Source: Sphingomonas profundi (GTDB lineage Bacteria; Pseudomonadota; Alphaproteobacteria; Sphingomonadales; Sphingomonadaceae). Taken from it: DNA of 64,000 nt. Made by a program: the position numbers and the translations under genes. The stretch is taken from assembly GCF_009739515.1 (NCBI RefSeq), contig NZ_CP046535.1, forward strand, positions 2,108,001 through 2,172,000, read 5' to 3'. Within the stretch, counting starts at the first letter, position 1. Every line of letters starts with the position of its first letter. Below the pieces are notes generated by a model. It ran no database searches, was not told the origin of the DNA, and was given only the letters and a program-made list of their open reading frames with translations. Shown here piece after piece: positions 45,708 to 53,175 of the stretch.

Positions 45708-45720
45708 ACCTATCCGGTTA
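45708..45720. promoter_or_regulatory. 13-bp motif copy 1, upstream of the GTA promoter
   Basis: ACCTATCCGGTTA, 9 bp upstream of the -35 box. It matches a second copy at 46467-46479 with one mismatch, and overlaps the stop codon of the DUF6456 gene. Confidence 0.5.
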
Positions 45721-46404
45721 AATGGAGTAGTGATCTGCCAGCCTGTCGAGCGCCAGCAGCAGCACCAGCTTGCCCGCCCGCTTCGGCCAGCCGAGCGCCT
45801 TCTCGGCCGCTTCCAGTCCCTCCCCGGCGCACACCGTCCGCCACAATATGTCGCCAAGGCCACCGCCCACGGCCGCCACCGCCGCCTCGAAGCGCCGCTT
45901 CGCCGCGATCTGCGCCAGGGTCGGGTCGATCGCGCCGCCCGGCCCGCGCGCACCGCGTGCCGTGGGGCTCGCATCCCAGCGCATCGTCACGCTCGGGGCC
46001 AGGTTGGCGGCGGTCCACTCCGCCCGCAGCCGCTCGCCCGCGTCGAACTGCCGCGCGCTCACCAGCCCGCGCGCCCTCAGCCAGCCGAGCGGCGACTCGG
46101 CGGCATTCGCCGTCACACGCCGCCCGCGCACGCGCCCGCCCTCGTCGGCGATCAGCGGGCGCTGCACCAGCAGCCGGTTGCCACCGTCCGCCCCCTCGCT
46201 CCGCGCGCCGAAGCCATGGCCCGCGCGGCTGGGTGAGAGCACGTCCCCGTCTGCCCGCACCAGATCGTGCCGCACCAGTTCGGCCACCACCGCGCGCGTC
46301 GCGACCAGCGTGCCCGCGCGCCAGTCCTCCCCCATCCGCCGCAGCACGCGGCCCGCCTCGATCGCCGTCATCACCGTTCGCGCCTGCGCGCTGATCTTCG
46401 CCAT
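45718..46404 (-). CDS. DUF6456 protein, candidate GTA activator/antiterminator
   Basis: 228 residues from the ATG at 46404, preceded by AGGAG. The C-terminal half has the DUF6456 pattern: SPLGWLRARGLVSARQFDAG, ERLRAEWTAANLAPSVTMRW and AEKALGWPKRAGKLVLLLAL, ending DRLADHYSI, a helix-turn-helix-like segment. From memory, the Rhodobacter and Caulobacter GTA activators GafA/GafZ share this domain, but I could not verify it. Its gene is on the GTA strand, ending 123 bp before gp1, and divergent from an XRE regulator. Function here is inferred. Confidence 0.75.
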   Translation of the reverse strand: MAKISAQARTVMTAIEAGRVLRRMGEDWRAGTLVATRAVVAELVRHDLVRADGDVLSPSRAGHGFGARSEGADGGNRLLVQRPLIADEGGRVRGRRVTANAAESPLGWLRARGLVSARQFDAGERLRAEWTAANLAPSVTMRWDASPTARGARGPGGAIDPTLAQIAAKRRFEAAVAAVGGGLGDILWRTVCAGEGLEAAEKALGWPKRAGKLVLLLALDRLADHYSI

Positions 46405-46466
46405 CACCGTCTCCTCGACCCTCCGACGCCTCTTGCCAAAGCCGGGCAGAGGTAGGAAAGCAGCGA

Positions 46467-46479
46467 ACCCATCCGGTTA
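46467..46479. promoter_or_regulatory. 13-bp motif copy 2, in the DUF6456/XRE divergent region
   Basis: ACCCATCCGGTTA, ending 9 bp before the XRE gene start and overlapping its ribosome-binding site. It is one base different from the copy beside the GTA promoter. Confidence 0.5.
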
Positions 46480-46488
46480 GGAGCCTCA

Positions 46489-47067
46489 ATGATCACCTGT
46501 CTTCGCGAGGTGCGCCTCGCCCGCGGCCTGACGCTGCAGGACGTGGCCGATCGCTGCGATCCGCCGACCACGGCGCAGACGATCGGCCGGCTGGAAACCG
46601 GCACGCGCACGGTCTCCGTCGCGTGGCTCAACCGCATCGCGGCGGCACTCGGCGTCGCCGCCGCCGATCTCGTCCGCCTGCCGGAACGGATCGACCTTCC
46701 GGTGATCGCGATCATCGCGCCTCAGGGTCTCGCCGCGCCACGCCGCCCGGCCGCCGTCCACGCGCCCAGCCCGGCACCCGGCCAGGTCGCGATCCTCGTC
46801 TCGGCGTCGGTTGGCGAGTATCGCGCCGGCGACGAGATCTGGTGCGACAGGCTGGCGCCGCCCGACTATGGCACCGCGCTCGCCCGCGACGTCGTCCTGC
46901 CCCGCTTTGCCGGGCGCCTCCTGTTCGGCCGCCTGCTCGGTCGTGAGGGCGGGCACCTGCACGTCCTGCCGCCCGCCCTCGGCGCGCGCCCGCTCGTTGT
47001 CGCCGACCCGCCATGGCTCGCCGTCGCCGCCCGCCTGGTGCGCTCACTCGCGCCACCGCCGATGTGA
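46489..47067 (+). CDS. XRE-family HTH regulator with S24/LexA-like C-terminal part
   Basis: 192 residues. The N-terminal helix-turn-helix (LREVRLARGLTLQDVADRCD, TIGRLETGTRTVSVAWLNRI) binds DNA. The C-terminal half (SVGEYRAGDEIWCDR, FGRLLGREGGHLHVLPPALG) resembles a LexA/phage-repressor-type dimerisation domain, without an obvious Ser-Lys catalytic pair. It is divergent from the DUF6456 gene with about 80 bp between, and may control both it and itself. A phage-repressor-like origin is plausible. Confidence 0.8.
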   Translation: MITCLREVRLARGLTLQDVADRCDPPTTAQTIGRLETGTRTVSVAWLNRIAAALGVAAADLVRLPERIDLPVIAIIAPQGLAAPRRPAAVHAPSPAPGQVAILVSASVGEYRAGDEIWCDRLAPPDYGTALARDVVLPRFAGRLLFGRLLGREGGHLHVLPPALGARPLVVADPPWLAVAARLVRSLAPPPM

Positions 47068-47304
47068 CTATGTCCGATACGGATGCTGCCCCGCAGCGCA
47101 GCGACGCAACATGCGCCGGGTTGCACCAAGCCGGGATTGCGCAGTGACCGGCACGGCGCCGTTCGCACCAGATTGCGCCATCCGGTAGCTCCCGGCCGGC
47201 GGCGGAAAACAGTCTTCCAACCGAAACGGACCAAAGTGATGCTGACCGGGCGTGGTTCGCCTGCGATGGTCGACTAGGTCCGTTTTGGCGAGTGGGAGAA
47301 GTCG

Positions 47305-48255
47305 GTGCAGTCGTCCGTCCAGCAAGGCCCGATCCTTTACGACGATGCGCGCAGCGTCCTGCTCTTCGGCGCGCGGAACGCGCGTAGCGTTGCCCTCCGC
47401 CAGATCGTTCAGGAGCTCGGCGGTCGCGTGATCGAGGCGAACGGCTTCACCGATGCGGTCGAGCGGCTGGATGCGCAGATCGCGATCGACGCCGTCGTCG
47501 TCGATGCCGGCGATGGCGATGGCGATGGCGATGCGCCCGGCTTCGACGCGCTCGTCGCCCGGCTCAACCGGGCGGCGCAGGCGGGCGACTACCCCAGCGT
47601 CATCATTCTGCCGCCGGCCCTGATCGACGTCGCCGCCAAGGAGGGCTGGCACGCCGACATCGCCCTGCTGTGCGATCCGGATCCGTTCGAGCAGGCGGCC
47701 GCGATCGGCACCGCGCTTGCCGAGCGCGAGATGGTGCTGAACGACATCAGCGCCGATGGTGGCAACCCGCCGCGCCTGCGCCAGCTGAGCGAGGAGGTCA
47801 GCCGCATCGCCCGCGTCCTCGCCACCATGAGCGGCGACGAGCAGCTTGGCGTCCTCACCGCGCCCCGGCCGGACGTGCCCGTTCCCGCGCGGCGCGGCAG
47901 CGATGCGATCATCGATGCCATGCAGGTGCGCGCGATGATCCGCGCCCGGCGTCTGCGCGAGCTTTACTTCCCCGCCGATCTGTTCGCCGATCCCGCGTGG
48001 GACATGCTGCTCGATCTTATGGCGGCCCGGCTGGAACGGCGGCAGGTGGCGGTCTCCAGCCTCTGCATCGCCGCCGCCGTGCCACCCACCACGGCGCTGC
48101 GCTGGATCAAGCTGCTCACCGATCAGGGCATCCTGATCCGCATCGCCGATCCCACAGACGGCCGGCGCGTCTTCATCGAACTCGCCGAGGCGGCGGCGGA
48201 AGGCATGATGAACTATCTCGCCGCCGCCCAGCGCCTCGCCACGATCGCACCCTGA
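47305..48255 (+). CDS. Winged-helix (MarR-like) protein with N-terminal receiver-like domain
   Basis: 316 residues from a GTG. The first ~140 residues have a response-regulator-like pattern (SVLLFGARNARSVALRQIVQ, VVVDAGDG, PSVIILPPALID). The C-terminal ~120 form a MarR-type winged helix (VSSLCIAAAVPPTTALRWIK, QGILIRIADPTDGRRVFIEL). A hexanucleotide GGCGAT repeat (about 47511-47534) gives a DGDGDGD stretch. It is probably a transcription factor; target unknown. Confidence 0.75.
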   Translation: MQSSVQQGPILYDDARSVLLFGARNARSVALRQIVQELGGRVIEANGFTDAVERLDAQIAIDAVVVDAGDGDGDGDAPGFDALVARLNRAAQAGDYPSVIILPPALIDVAAKEGWHADIALLCDPDPFEQAAAIGTALAEREMVLNDISADGGNPPRLRQLSEEVSRIARVLATMSGDEQLGVLTAPRPDVPVPARRGSDAIIDAMQVRAMIRARRLRELYFPADLFADPAWDMLLDLMAARLERRQVAVSSLCIAAAVPPTTALRWIKLLTDQGILIRIADPTDGRRVFIELAEAAAEGMMNYLAAAQRLATIAP

Positions 48256-48325
48256 TCCTTCGCTCCGCGGTTGATCGCCGGCCATCAGGGCTGCTAGGGG
48301 CCACGCTTCGGTCGGGCGGCGCCAT

Positions 48326-48398
48326 GGTGGCTTAGCTCAGCTGGTAGAGCATCTCGTTTACACCGAGAGGGTCGGCGGTTCGAGCCCGTCAGCCACTA
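48326..48398 (+). tRNA. tRNA-Val (anticodon TAC)
   Basis: 73 nt with a complete cloverleaf. Acceptor GGTGGCT pairs with AGCCACT (one G-U). The anticodon stem TCTCG/CGAGA holds the loop TTTACAC, giving TAC, which reads GUA-type valine codons. The T-loop is TTCGAGC. The 3' CCA is not encoded. Confidence 0.95.
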
Positions 48399-48450
48399 CC
48401 GCCCGCCGCATCGCGCCCCACTGGCGCCACACCCCGCCCGTCGCGTGCAT

Positions 48451-48474
48451 CCTCTCGCCCACTCAGGCGAGAGG
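48451..48474. terminator. Hairpin between tRNA-Val and the thioredoxin gene
   Basis: A perfect 9-bp stem (CCTCTCGCC / GGCGAGAGG) with loop CACTCA, 53 bp after the tRNA. No T-run; it may be a processing or termination site, or a dispersed palindrome. Confidence 0.45.
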
Positions 48475-48534
48475 GGGTTGGCACCACGCCGTTTCGGCCC
48501 ACATAAGGCGCAGGCGATCGACGGGAGAATCTGC

Positions 48535-49446
48535 GTGGCGACGATGGGAATGAGCACGGCCGAGCGGGAGGCGATCGAGGCGTTCCGCCGCGATGTCGTC
48601 GAGCCTTCGATGACCGCGCTCGTCATCCTCGATTTCTGGGCCGAGTGGTGCGGCCCCTGCAAGCAGCTCGGCCCGGTGCTGGAGAAGATCGCCGCCGATT
48701 ATGCCGCCCGCGGCGTGAAGCTCGTCAAGATCGATGTGGATAAGGACAAGCTGATCGCGGCCCAGTTCCGCGTCCAGTCGATCCCCACCGTCTACGCGCT
48801 GTTCCAGGGCCAGCTGGTCGCCGATCTCACCAGCGCCCGCACCGAGAGCCAGCTCAAGGCCACGCTCGATCAGATCCTCAAGCAGCTGCCGATCGAGAGC
48901 GAGGCGACCGCCCTCGCGCAGGATATCGCCCCGCTGATCGCGATGGGCGAGGAGGTGCTCGAAGCCGGCGACGCGGAGCGCGCCGTCTCCATCTTCTCGC
49001 AGATCGTCGATATGGCGCCGGAGGATCCCGTCGCGGTCGCCGGCCTCGCCCGCGCGCTGCTGCTCTCCGGCCAGGTGGACGATGCCGAGGCCGTGCTCGC
49101 CGGCCTGCCCGCCGATCAGGCGAAGGATGCCGCCGTCGTCCGCGCGCAGGCCGCGATCTCGCTCGCCCGCGATGCCCGCCCGGTCGACGATCTCGGCCCG
49201 CTCCGCGCCCGGGTGGAGAGCGATCCGGACGATCATGCCGCCCGCTTCGATCTCGCCGGCGGCCTCATGGCGGCGGGCGACCGCGATGCCGCCGCCGATC
49301 AGCTGCTGGAACTTATCCGCCGCGATCGCGGGTGGAACGAGGGCGCTGCCCGCGCGCAGCTGCTCAAGCTGTTCGAGGCGGTCGGCATCGCCGATCCCTG
49401 GGTCAGCGCCCAGCGCCGCCGCCTCTCCGCCGTTCTGTTCACCTGA
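48535..49446 (+). CDS. Thioredoxin-TPR co-chaperone (YbbN/CnoX-like)
   Basis: 303 residues from a GTG with GGGAG 7 nt upstream; ATGs at 48544 and 48550 are alternatives. A thioredoxin domain with active site WCGPCKQ (about residues 28-130) is followed by TPR repeats (EEVLEAGDAERAVSIFSQIV, LLSGQVDDAEAVLAGL). YbbN/CnoX proteins hold misfolded, oxidised proteins and pass them to GroEL or DnaK. Unlike E. coli CnoX, which lacks the CxxC pair, this one keeps it. The stop overlaps the next start (TGATG). Confidence 0.93.
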   Translation: MATMGMSTAEREAIEAFRRDVVEPSMTALVILDFWAEWCGPCKQLGPVLEKIAADYAARGVKLVKIDVDKDKLIAAQFRVQSIPTVYALFQGQLVADLTSARTESQLKATLDQILKQLPIESEATALAQDIAPLIAMGEEVLEAGDAERAVSIFSQIVDMAPEDPVAVAGLARALLLSGQVDDAEAVLAGLPADQAKDAAVVRAQAAISLARDARPVDDLGPLRARVESDPDDHAARFDLAGGLMAAGDRDAAADQLLELIRRDRGWNEGAARAQLLKLFEAVGIADPWVSAQRRRLSAVLFT

Positions 49447-50069
49447 TGGCCGCGGCCGGATCGCGCCTGTCCATCTTCCCGCTGGCCGGCGCTCTGCTGT
49501 TCCCGCGCATGCACCTGCCGCTGCACATCTTCGAGCCGCGCTACCGCGCCCTCGTCGCCGATGCGCTGGCTCGCGATCGGCGCATCGCGATGATCCAGCC
49601 GCGCGGGCCTGGCGATCGGCCCGCTTTGTTCGATATCGGCTGCGTCGGCCGCATCGCGCAGGTGGACGCGCTGGACGACGGGCGCTTCAACATCGTGCTC
49701 GAAGGCCTCACCCGCTTCCGCCTGATAGCCGAGATCGACGCCGCGACGCCGTTCCGCCAGGTCGAGGCGAGCTTCGTCGGCTTCGGCGACGACCAGCCCG
49801 CCGAGCCCCTGTCGCTGATCGTCCGGGCCGAGCTCGAGCGGGAATCCCGCCGCTTCGCCGATGCGCGCGGCTATTCGGTGGATTGGGATGCGGTGAACCG
49901 GCTGGACGACGAGAGCCTCGTCAACGGCATCGCCCAAATCGCGCCGTTCGATGTCGCCGCCAAGCAGGCGCTGCTGGAGGCCGCGACGATCGCCGATCGC
50001 GCCGATCTGCTCGTTCAGTTCCTCACTTTCTTCAGCAGCGGCGACGACGACGGGCCGACCCTGCAATGA
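49446..50069 (+). CDS. LON peptidase N-terminal (substrate-binding) domain protein
   Basis: 207 residues. LSIFPLAGALLFPRMHLPLH and FEPRYRALVADAL are the start of the Lon N-domain. No ATPase or protease domain follows. Such stand-alone proteins may recognise misfolded proteins. It is coupled to the upstream thioredoxin/TPR gene and overlaps the Trm112-like gene by 4 bp, suggesting a small proteostasis operon. Confidence 0.9.
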   Translation: MAAAGSRLSIFPLAGALLFPRMHLPLHIFEPRYRALVADALARDRRIAMIQPRGPGDRPALFDIGCVGRIAQVDALDDGRFNIVLEGLTRFRLIAEIDAATPFRQVEASFVGFGDDQPAEPLSLIVRAELERESRRFADARGYSVDWDAVNRLDDESLVNGIAQIAPFDVAAKQALLEAATIADRADLLVQFLTFFSSGDDDGPTLQ

Positions 50070-50269
50070 GCGTGGACGGCCCGGCCGACGTGCCGTCCGG
50101 CAGCCTTGATCCCGCTTTGCTGGCGATCCTCGTCTGCCCGCTCACCCGCGCGCCGCTGCGCTACGATCCCGTCGCCGAGGAGCTGATCTCCGACGCCGCC
50201 CAGCTCGCCTATCCGGTGCGCGCGGGCGTGCCCGTGCTGGTGATCGAGGAAGCGCGCTACACCGCCTGA
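50066..50269 (+). CDS. Trm112 family protein (UPF0434)
   Basis: 67 residues. The core LLAILVCPLTRAPLRYD and AYPVRAGVPVLVIEEA match UPF0434/Trm112-like proteins. Only one Cys of the zinc site seen in eukaryotic Trm112 is visible. Overlaps the previous gene (ATGA) and converges on dapE with 6 bp between stops. Confidence 0.88.
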   Translation: MSVDGPADVPSGSLDPALLAILVCPLTRAPLRYDPVAEELISDAAQLAYPVRAGVPVLVIEEARYTA

Positions 50270-50275
50270 AATCGT

Positions 50276-51400
50276 CTACGATCCGAGTGCGGAGCGGATC
50301 ACATCCTCGTAGATCGTCGTCAGCAGATGCAGGTCCGGTATCGCGACCGCCTCGTCCAGCTTGTGCATCGTCGCGTTGATCAGGCCGAACTCCACCACCG
50401 GGCAAAGGCGCGAGAGGAAGCGGGCGTCGGAGGTGCCGCCGCTCGTCGAGAGTTCGGGCGTGAGGCCGGTCGCGCGCCGGATCGCGGCGGAGACCAGCTC
50501 CGATAGCGGACCGGGCCGGGTGAGGAACGCCTCGCCCGAGATCTTCGCGTCCACCGTGGCGCGCGGGGCATGCTCCGCCACCACGGCGCGCACGCGCTCC
50601 ACCAGGTCGGCGCCGCGCTGCTCGTCGTTGAAGCGGATGTTCAGGCGGGCGCGGGCGGCGGCCGGGATCACATTGGTCGCCGGGTTGCCGATCGCGATGT
50701 CGGTGACTTCCAGGTTGGAGGGCTGGAACCACGCATTGCCCTCGTCCAGCCGCCAGCGCGTCAGCGTGTCGAGGATGCGCAGCAGGCGGGTGGCGGGATT
50801 GTCGGCGAGGTGGGGATAGGCGACGTGGCCCTGCGTGCCCGGCACCTCGATCCACATGTTCACCGATCCGCGCCGGCCGATCTTGATCGTGTCCCCCATC
50901 CGCGCGGCGGAGGTGGGCTCGCCGACGAGGATCATGTCCGGCCGGTGGCCGTTCGCCGCCATCCACGCCATCAGCGCCAGCGTGCCGTGGGTGGCGGGGC
51001 CTTCCTCGTCGCCGGTGACGATCAGGCTGAGGGTGCCGGCATGATCGGGCACGCGCGCCGCCGCCGCGACGAAGGCGGCGACGGCGCCCTTCATGTCCAC
51101 GGCGCCGCGCCCGTGCAGGATGTCGCCGTGGATCACGGGGGCGAACGGATCGGTCGCCCAGCCCTCCCCGGCCGGCACCACGTCGCTGTGGCCCGCGAAG
51201 GCGAAGTGCGGCCCGCCGGCGCCGCGCCAGGCGAACAGGTTCTCCACCGGCCCGTCCGGCGGCCCGCCCGCCGCGAAGCGATGGACGGTGAAGCCCAGCA
51301 CGCCCAGCGCGTCCGCGATCACGCCCAGCGCGCCGGCATCGGCCGGGGTGACGCTTGGGCAGGCGATCAGGCGGCTGGCGAGATCGACCGGATCGATCAC
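50276..51400 (-). CDS. dapE: Succinyl-diaminopimelate desuccinylase DapE
   Basis: 374 residues from a GTG overlapping the GST gene stop (GTGA). Metal and catalytic motifs are FAGHSDVVPAGEGW, GRGAVDMKGAVAAF, VTGDEEGPATHGT and VGEPTSA; the C-terminal His is in GLINATMHKLDE. It releases LL-diaminopimelate for lysine and peptidoglycan synthesis. Confidence 0.96.
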   Translation of the reverse strand: MIDPVDLASRLIACPSVTPADAGALGVIADALGVLGFTVHRFAAGGPPDGPVENLFAWRGAGGPHFAFAGHSDVVPAGEGWATDPFAPVIHGDILHGRGAVDMKGAVAAFVAAAARVPDHAGTLSLIVTGDEEGPATHGTLALMAWMAANGHRPDMILVGEPTSAARMGDTIKIGRRGSVNMWIEVPGTQGHVAYPHLADNPATRLLRILDTLTRWRLDEGNAWFQPSNLEVTDIAIGNPATNVIPAAARARLNIRFNDEQRGADLVERVRAVVAEHAPRATVDAKISGEAFLTRPGPLSELVSAAIRRATGLTPELSTSGGTSDARFLSRLCPVVEFGLINATMHKLDEAVAIPDLHLLTTIYEDVIRSALGS

Positions 51401-52062
51401 GCGAGCGGCGTTTCGAACTTCTCGATCACCCACGGCTCGTCCTGCGCGGCGGCGATCCAGGCCTGCACGTCGGAATGCTTCAGCACCGCCTGCATATAGG
51501 CGAGAGCGAAGCGCGGCACCGGGATGCCGTAGGTGACGAAGCGGGTGACCACGGGCGCGAACATAAGGTCCGCCGCGCCATAGTCGCCAAACAGGAACTT
51601 GCCGTCTCCGGCGAAGCGCGCCCGCGCCTCCGCCCATAGCGAGACGATGCGCAGCACGTCCTGCTGCACGCCGGGCGAGAGATCGGGAGTCTCGAACACC
51701 CGGCGCACGTTCATCGAATGCTCGCGCCGCAGGTTCTGGAAGCCGGAATGCATCTCGGCCGCCATCGAACGCGCCATCGCGCGGGCGGCGTCGTCGGCCG
51801 GCCAGAAACGCTCCGCGCCCACCTTCTCGGCGAGATATTCGACGATGGCGAGGCTGTCCCACACCACGACGTCGCCATCCCACAGGATCGGCACCTTGCC
51901 GGAGGAGGGCGCGAACTCCGCGCCCTCGCGCCGCCTGTCCCAATCCTCGTCATAGAGCGGGACGACGATCTCCTCATGTGCGAGGCCGGACTGCCGGACG
52001 GCGAGCCAGCCGCGCATCGACCAGGAGGAATAGGCCTTGTTGCCGATGAAGAGCTTGAGCAT
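51397..52062 (-). CDS. Glutathione S-transferase family protein
   Basis: 221 residues from the ATG at 52062. The thioredoxin-like N-terminal half has KLFIGNKAYSSWSMRGWLAV (candidate catalytic Ser), SSGKVPILWDGD and WDSLAIVEYLAE; a helical C-terminal domain follows. The substrate is unknown. Upstream of and overlapping dapE. Confidence 0.9.
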   Translation of the reverse strand: MLKLFIGNKAYSSWSMRGWLAVRQSGLAHEEIVVPLYDEDWDRRREGAEFAPSSGKVPILWDGDVVVWDSLAIVEYLAEKVGAERFWPADDAARAMARSMAAEMHSGFQNLRREHSMNVRRVFETPDLSPGVQQDVLRIVSLWAEARARFAGDGKFLFGDYGAADLMFAPVVTRFVTYGIPVPRFALAYMQAVLKHSDVQAWIAAAQDEPWVIEKFETPLA

Positions 52063-52125
52063 GGCGGCGGTGATAGAGGGGAGGGGCGGCTGGCTCAAGC
52101 GGGGAGGGGCGGTGGCGGCTTACGC

Positions 52126-52507
52126 CCACTTGCGGACATTCGGACGCCGTGTAACACTGGCTACCATGCGGATCGTCCTAATAGTTGCGCTGCTAAACCT
52201 GACTGCTTGCGACCAAATAAGCCAGCGTATCTGGAACTGCGCCGTTAAGCCTCTCAAAGTGACAGCGGTTTTAGATAACGGGCAGCGTGTCAGCGATGTC
52301 ATACCGGCGCGGAGCTATATCGCTTCTATGAACGGTGGAGTTCAAATCGTCGCGCTAGAAATTGGAAATGGCGCTGACCGACGAAACATCTGGAGGCGAG
52401 AACAGTCTCAAGCTGGCCTCTCCGCGTCGGCCGATCAGATATGCGGAGAGACGGAGCAGGGCCTTATAGCGGAGCAGCCTTAGATCCGCTTTCCACCACT
52501 TGCGGAC
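52126..52507. repeat. 12-bp direct repeats flanking a low-GC islet
   Basis: CCACTTGCGGAC occurs at 52126-52137 and 52496-52507, in the same orientation. The ~360 bp between are visibly less GC-rich than the neighbours and contain one small lipoprotein gene. Confidence 0.7.
52166..52483 (+). CDS. Small putative lipoprotein, hypothetical, low GC
   Basis: 105 residues. The N-terminus MRIVLIVALLNLTACDQ is a short signal peptide with lipobox LTAC. The remainder is unrecognised, with two further Cys. Base composition and use of rare codons (ATA, CTA, TTA) differ from neighbours. It lies between 12-bp direct repeats, so it was probably inserted. Terminal region holds no known domain. Confidence 0.7.
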   Translation: MRIVLIVALLNLTACDQISQRIWNCAVKPLKVTAVLDNGQRVSDVIPARSYIASMNGGVQIVALEIGNGADRRNIWRREQSQAGLSASADQICGETEQGLIAEQP

Positions 52508-52509
52508 GC

Positions 52510-53175
52510 TCAGCCGATCGCCTCGACCACCGCCGCCCGCAGTTCCGCGATGCCCAGACCCGTCTCGCTAGACGTGACCAGTATCTCCGGGTGCGCCGCC
52601 ACATGCCTGCGCGCCTCAGCCGCCGTCGCCTCCGTCACGGCGGCGAGGTCGCTCGCCTTCACCTTGTCCGCCTTGGTGAGGACCAGACGGTAGGAGACGG
52701 CCGCCTTGTCCAGCATGTCCATCAGCTCGCGGTCGACGTCCTTCAGGCCGTGGCGGCTGTCCACCAGCACCAGCGCGCGCTTCAGCACGGGGCGGCCGCG
52801 CAGATAGTCGTTCACCAGGAACTTCCACTTGCGCACCACATCCTTGGGCGCCTTGGCGAAGCCGTAACCGGGCATGTCGACGAGGCGGAAGGCGGGAGGC
52901 TCGCCGACATCGAAGAAGTTCAGCTCCTGCGTGCGGCCCGGCGTGTTCGACGTGCGGGCGAGGGCATTGCGGCCGGTGAGCGCGTTCAGCAGCGAGGATT
53001 TGCCCACGTTCGATCGGCCGGCGAACGCCACCTCGCTCGCCGCCGCGTCCGGCAGGAAGTTCAGCGACGGGGCGGACTTGAGGAAGGCAACCGGCCCGGC
53101 GAACAGCCGCCGCGCCGCCTCGATCCGCTCGGCGCGGGCGGCGTCCTCGTCCTCCGGCGGGGCGTCGTCGCTCAC
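52510..53175 (-). CDS. engB: Ribosome biogenesis GTPase EngB/YsxC
   Basis: 221 residues from a GTG overlapping the yidC stop (GTGA). G1 is AGRSNVGKSS, G2 is TSNTPGRTQ, G3 is VDMPGYGFA, G4 is LTKADK and G5 is TSSETGLG. An N-terminal acidic extension precedes the core. It is required for 50S subunit assembly. Confidence 0.95.
   Translation of the reverse strand: MSDDAPPEDEDAARAERIEAARRLFAGPVAFLKSAPSLNFLPDAAASEVAFAGRSNVGKSSLLNALTGRNALARTSNTPGRTQELNFFDVGEPPAFRLVDMPGYGFAKAPKDVVRKWKFLVNDYLRGRPVLKRALVLVDSRHGLKDVDRELMDMLDKAAVSYRLVLTKADKVKASDLAAVTEATAAEARRHVAAHPEILVTSSETGLGIAELRAAVVEAIG

Noticed and set aside
30634-46404. Active prophage
   Set aside because: The structural genes are phage-like, but no integrase, excisionase, replication, lysis or att sites are present, and composition matches the host.
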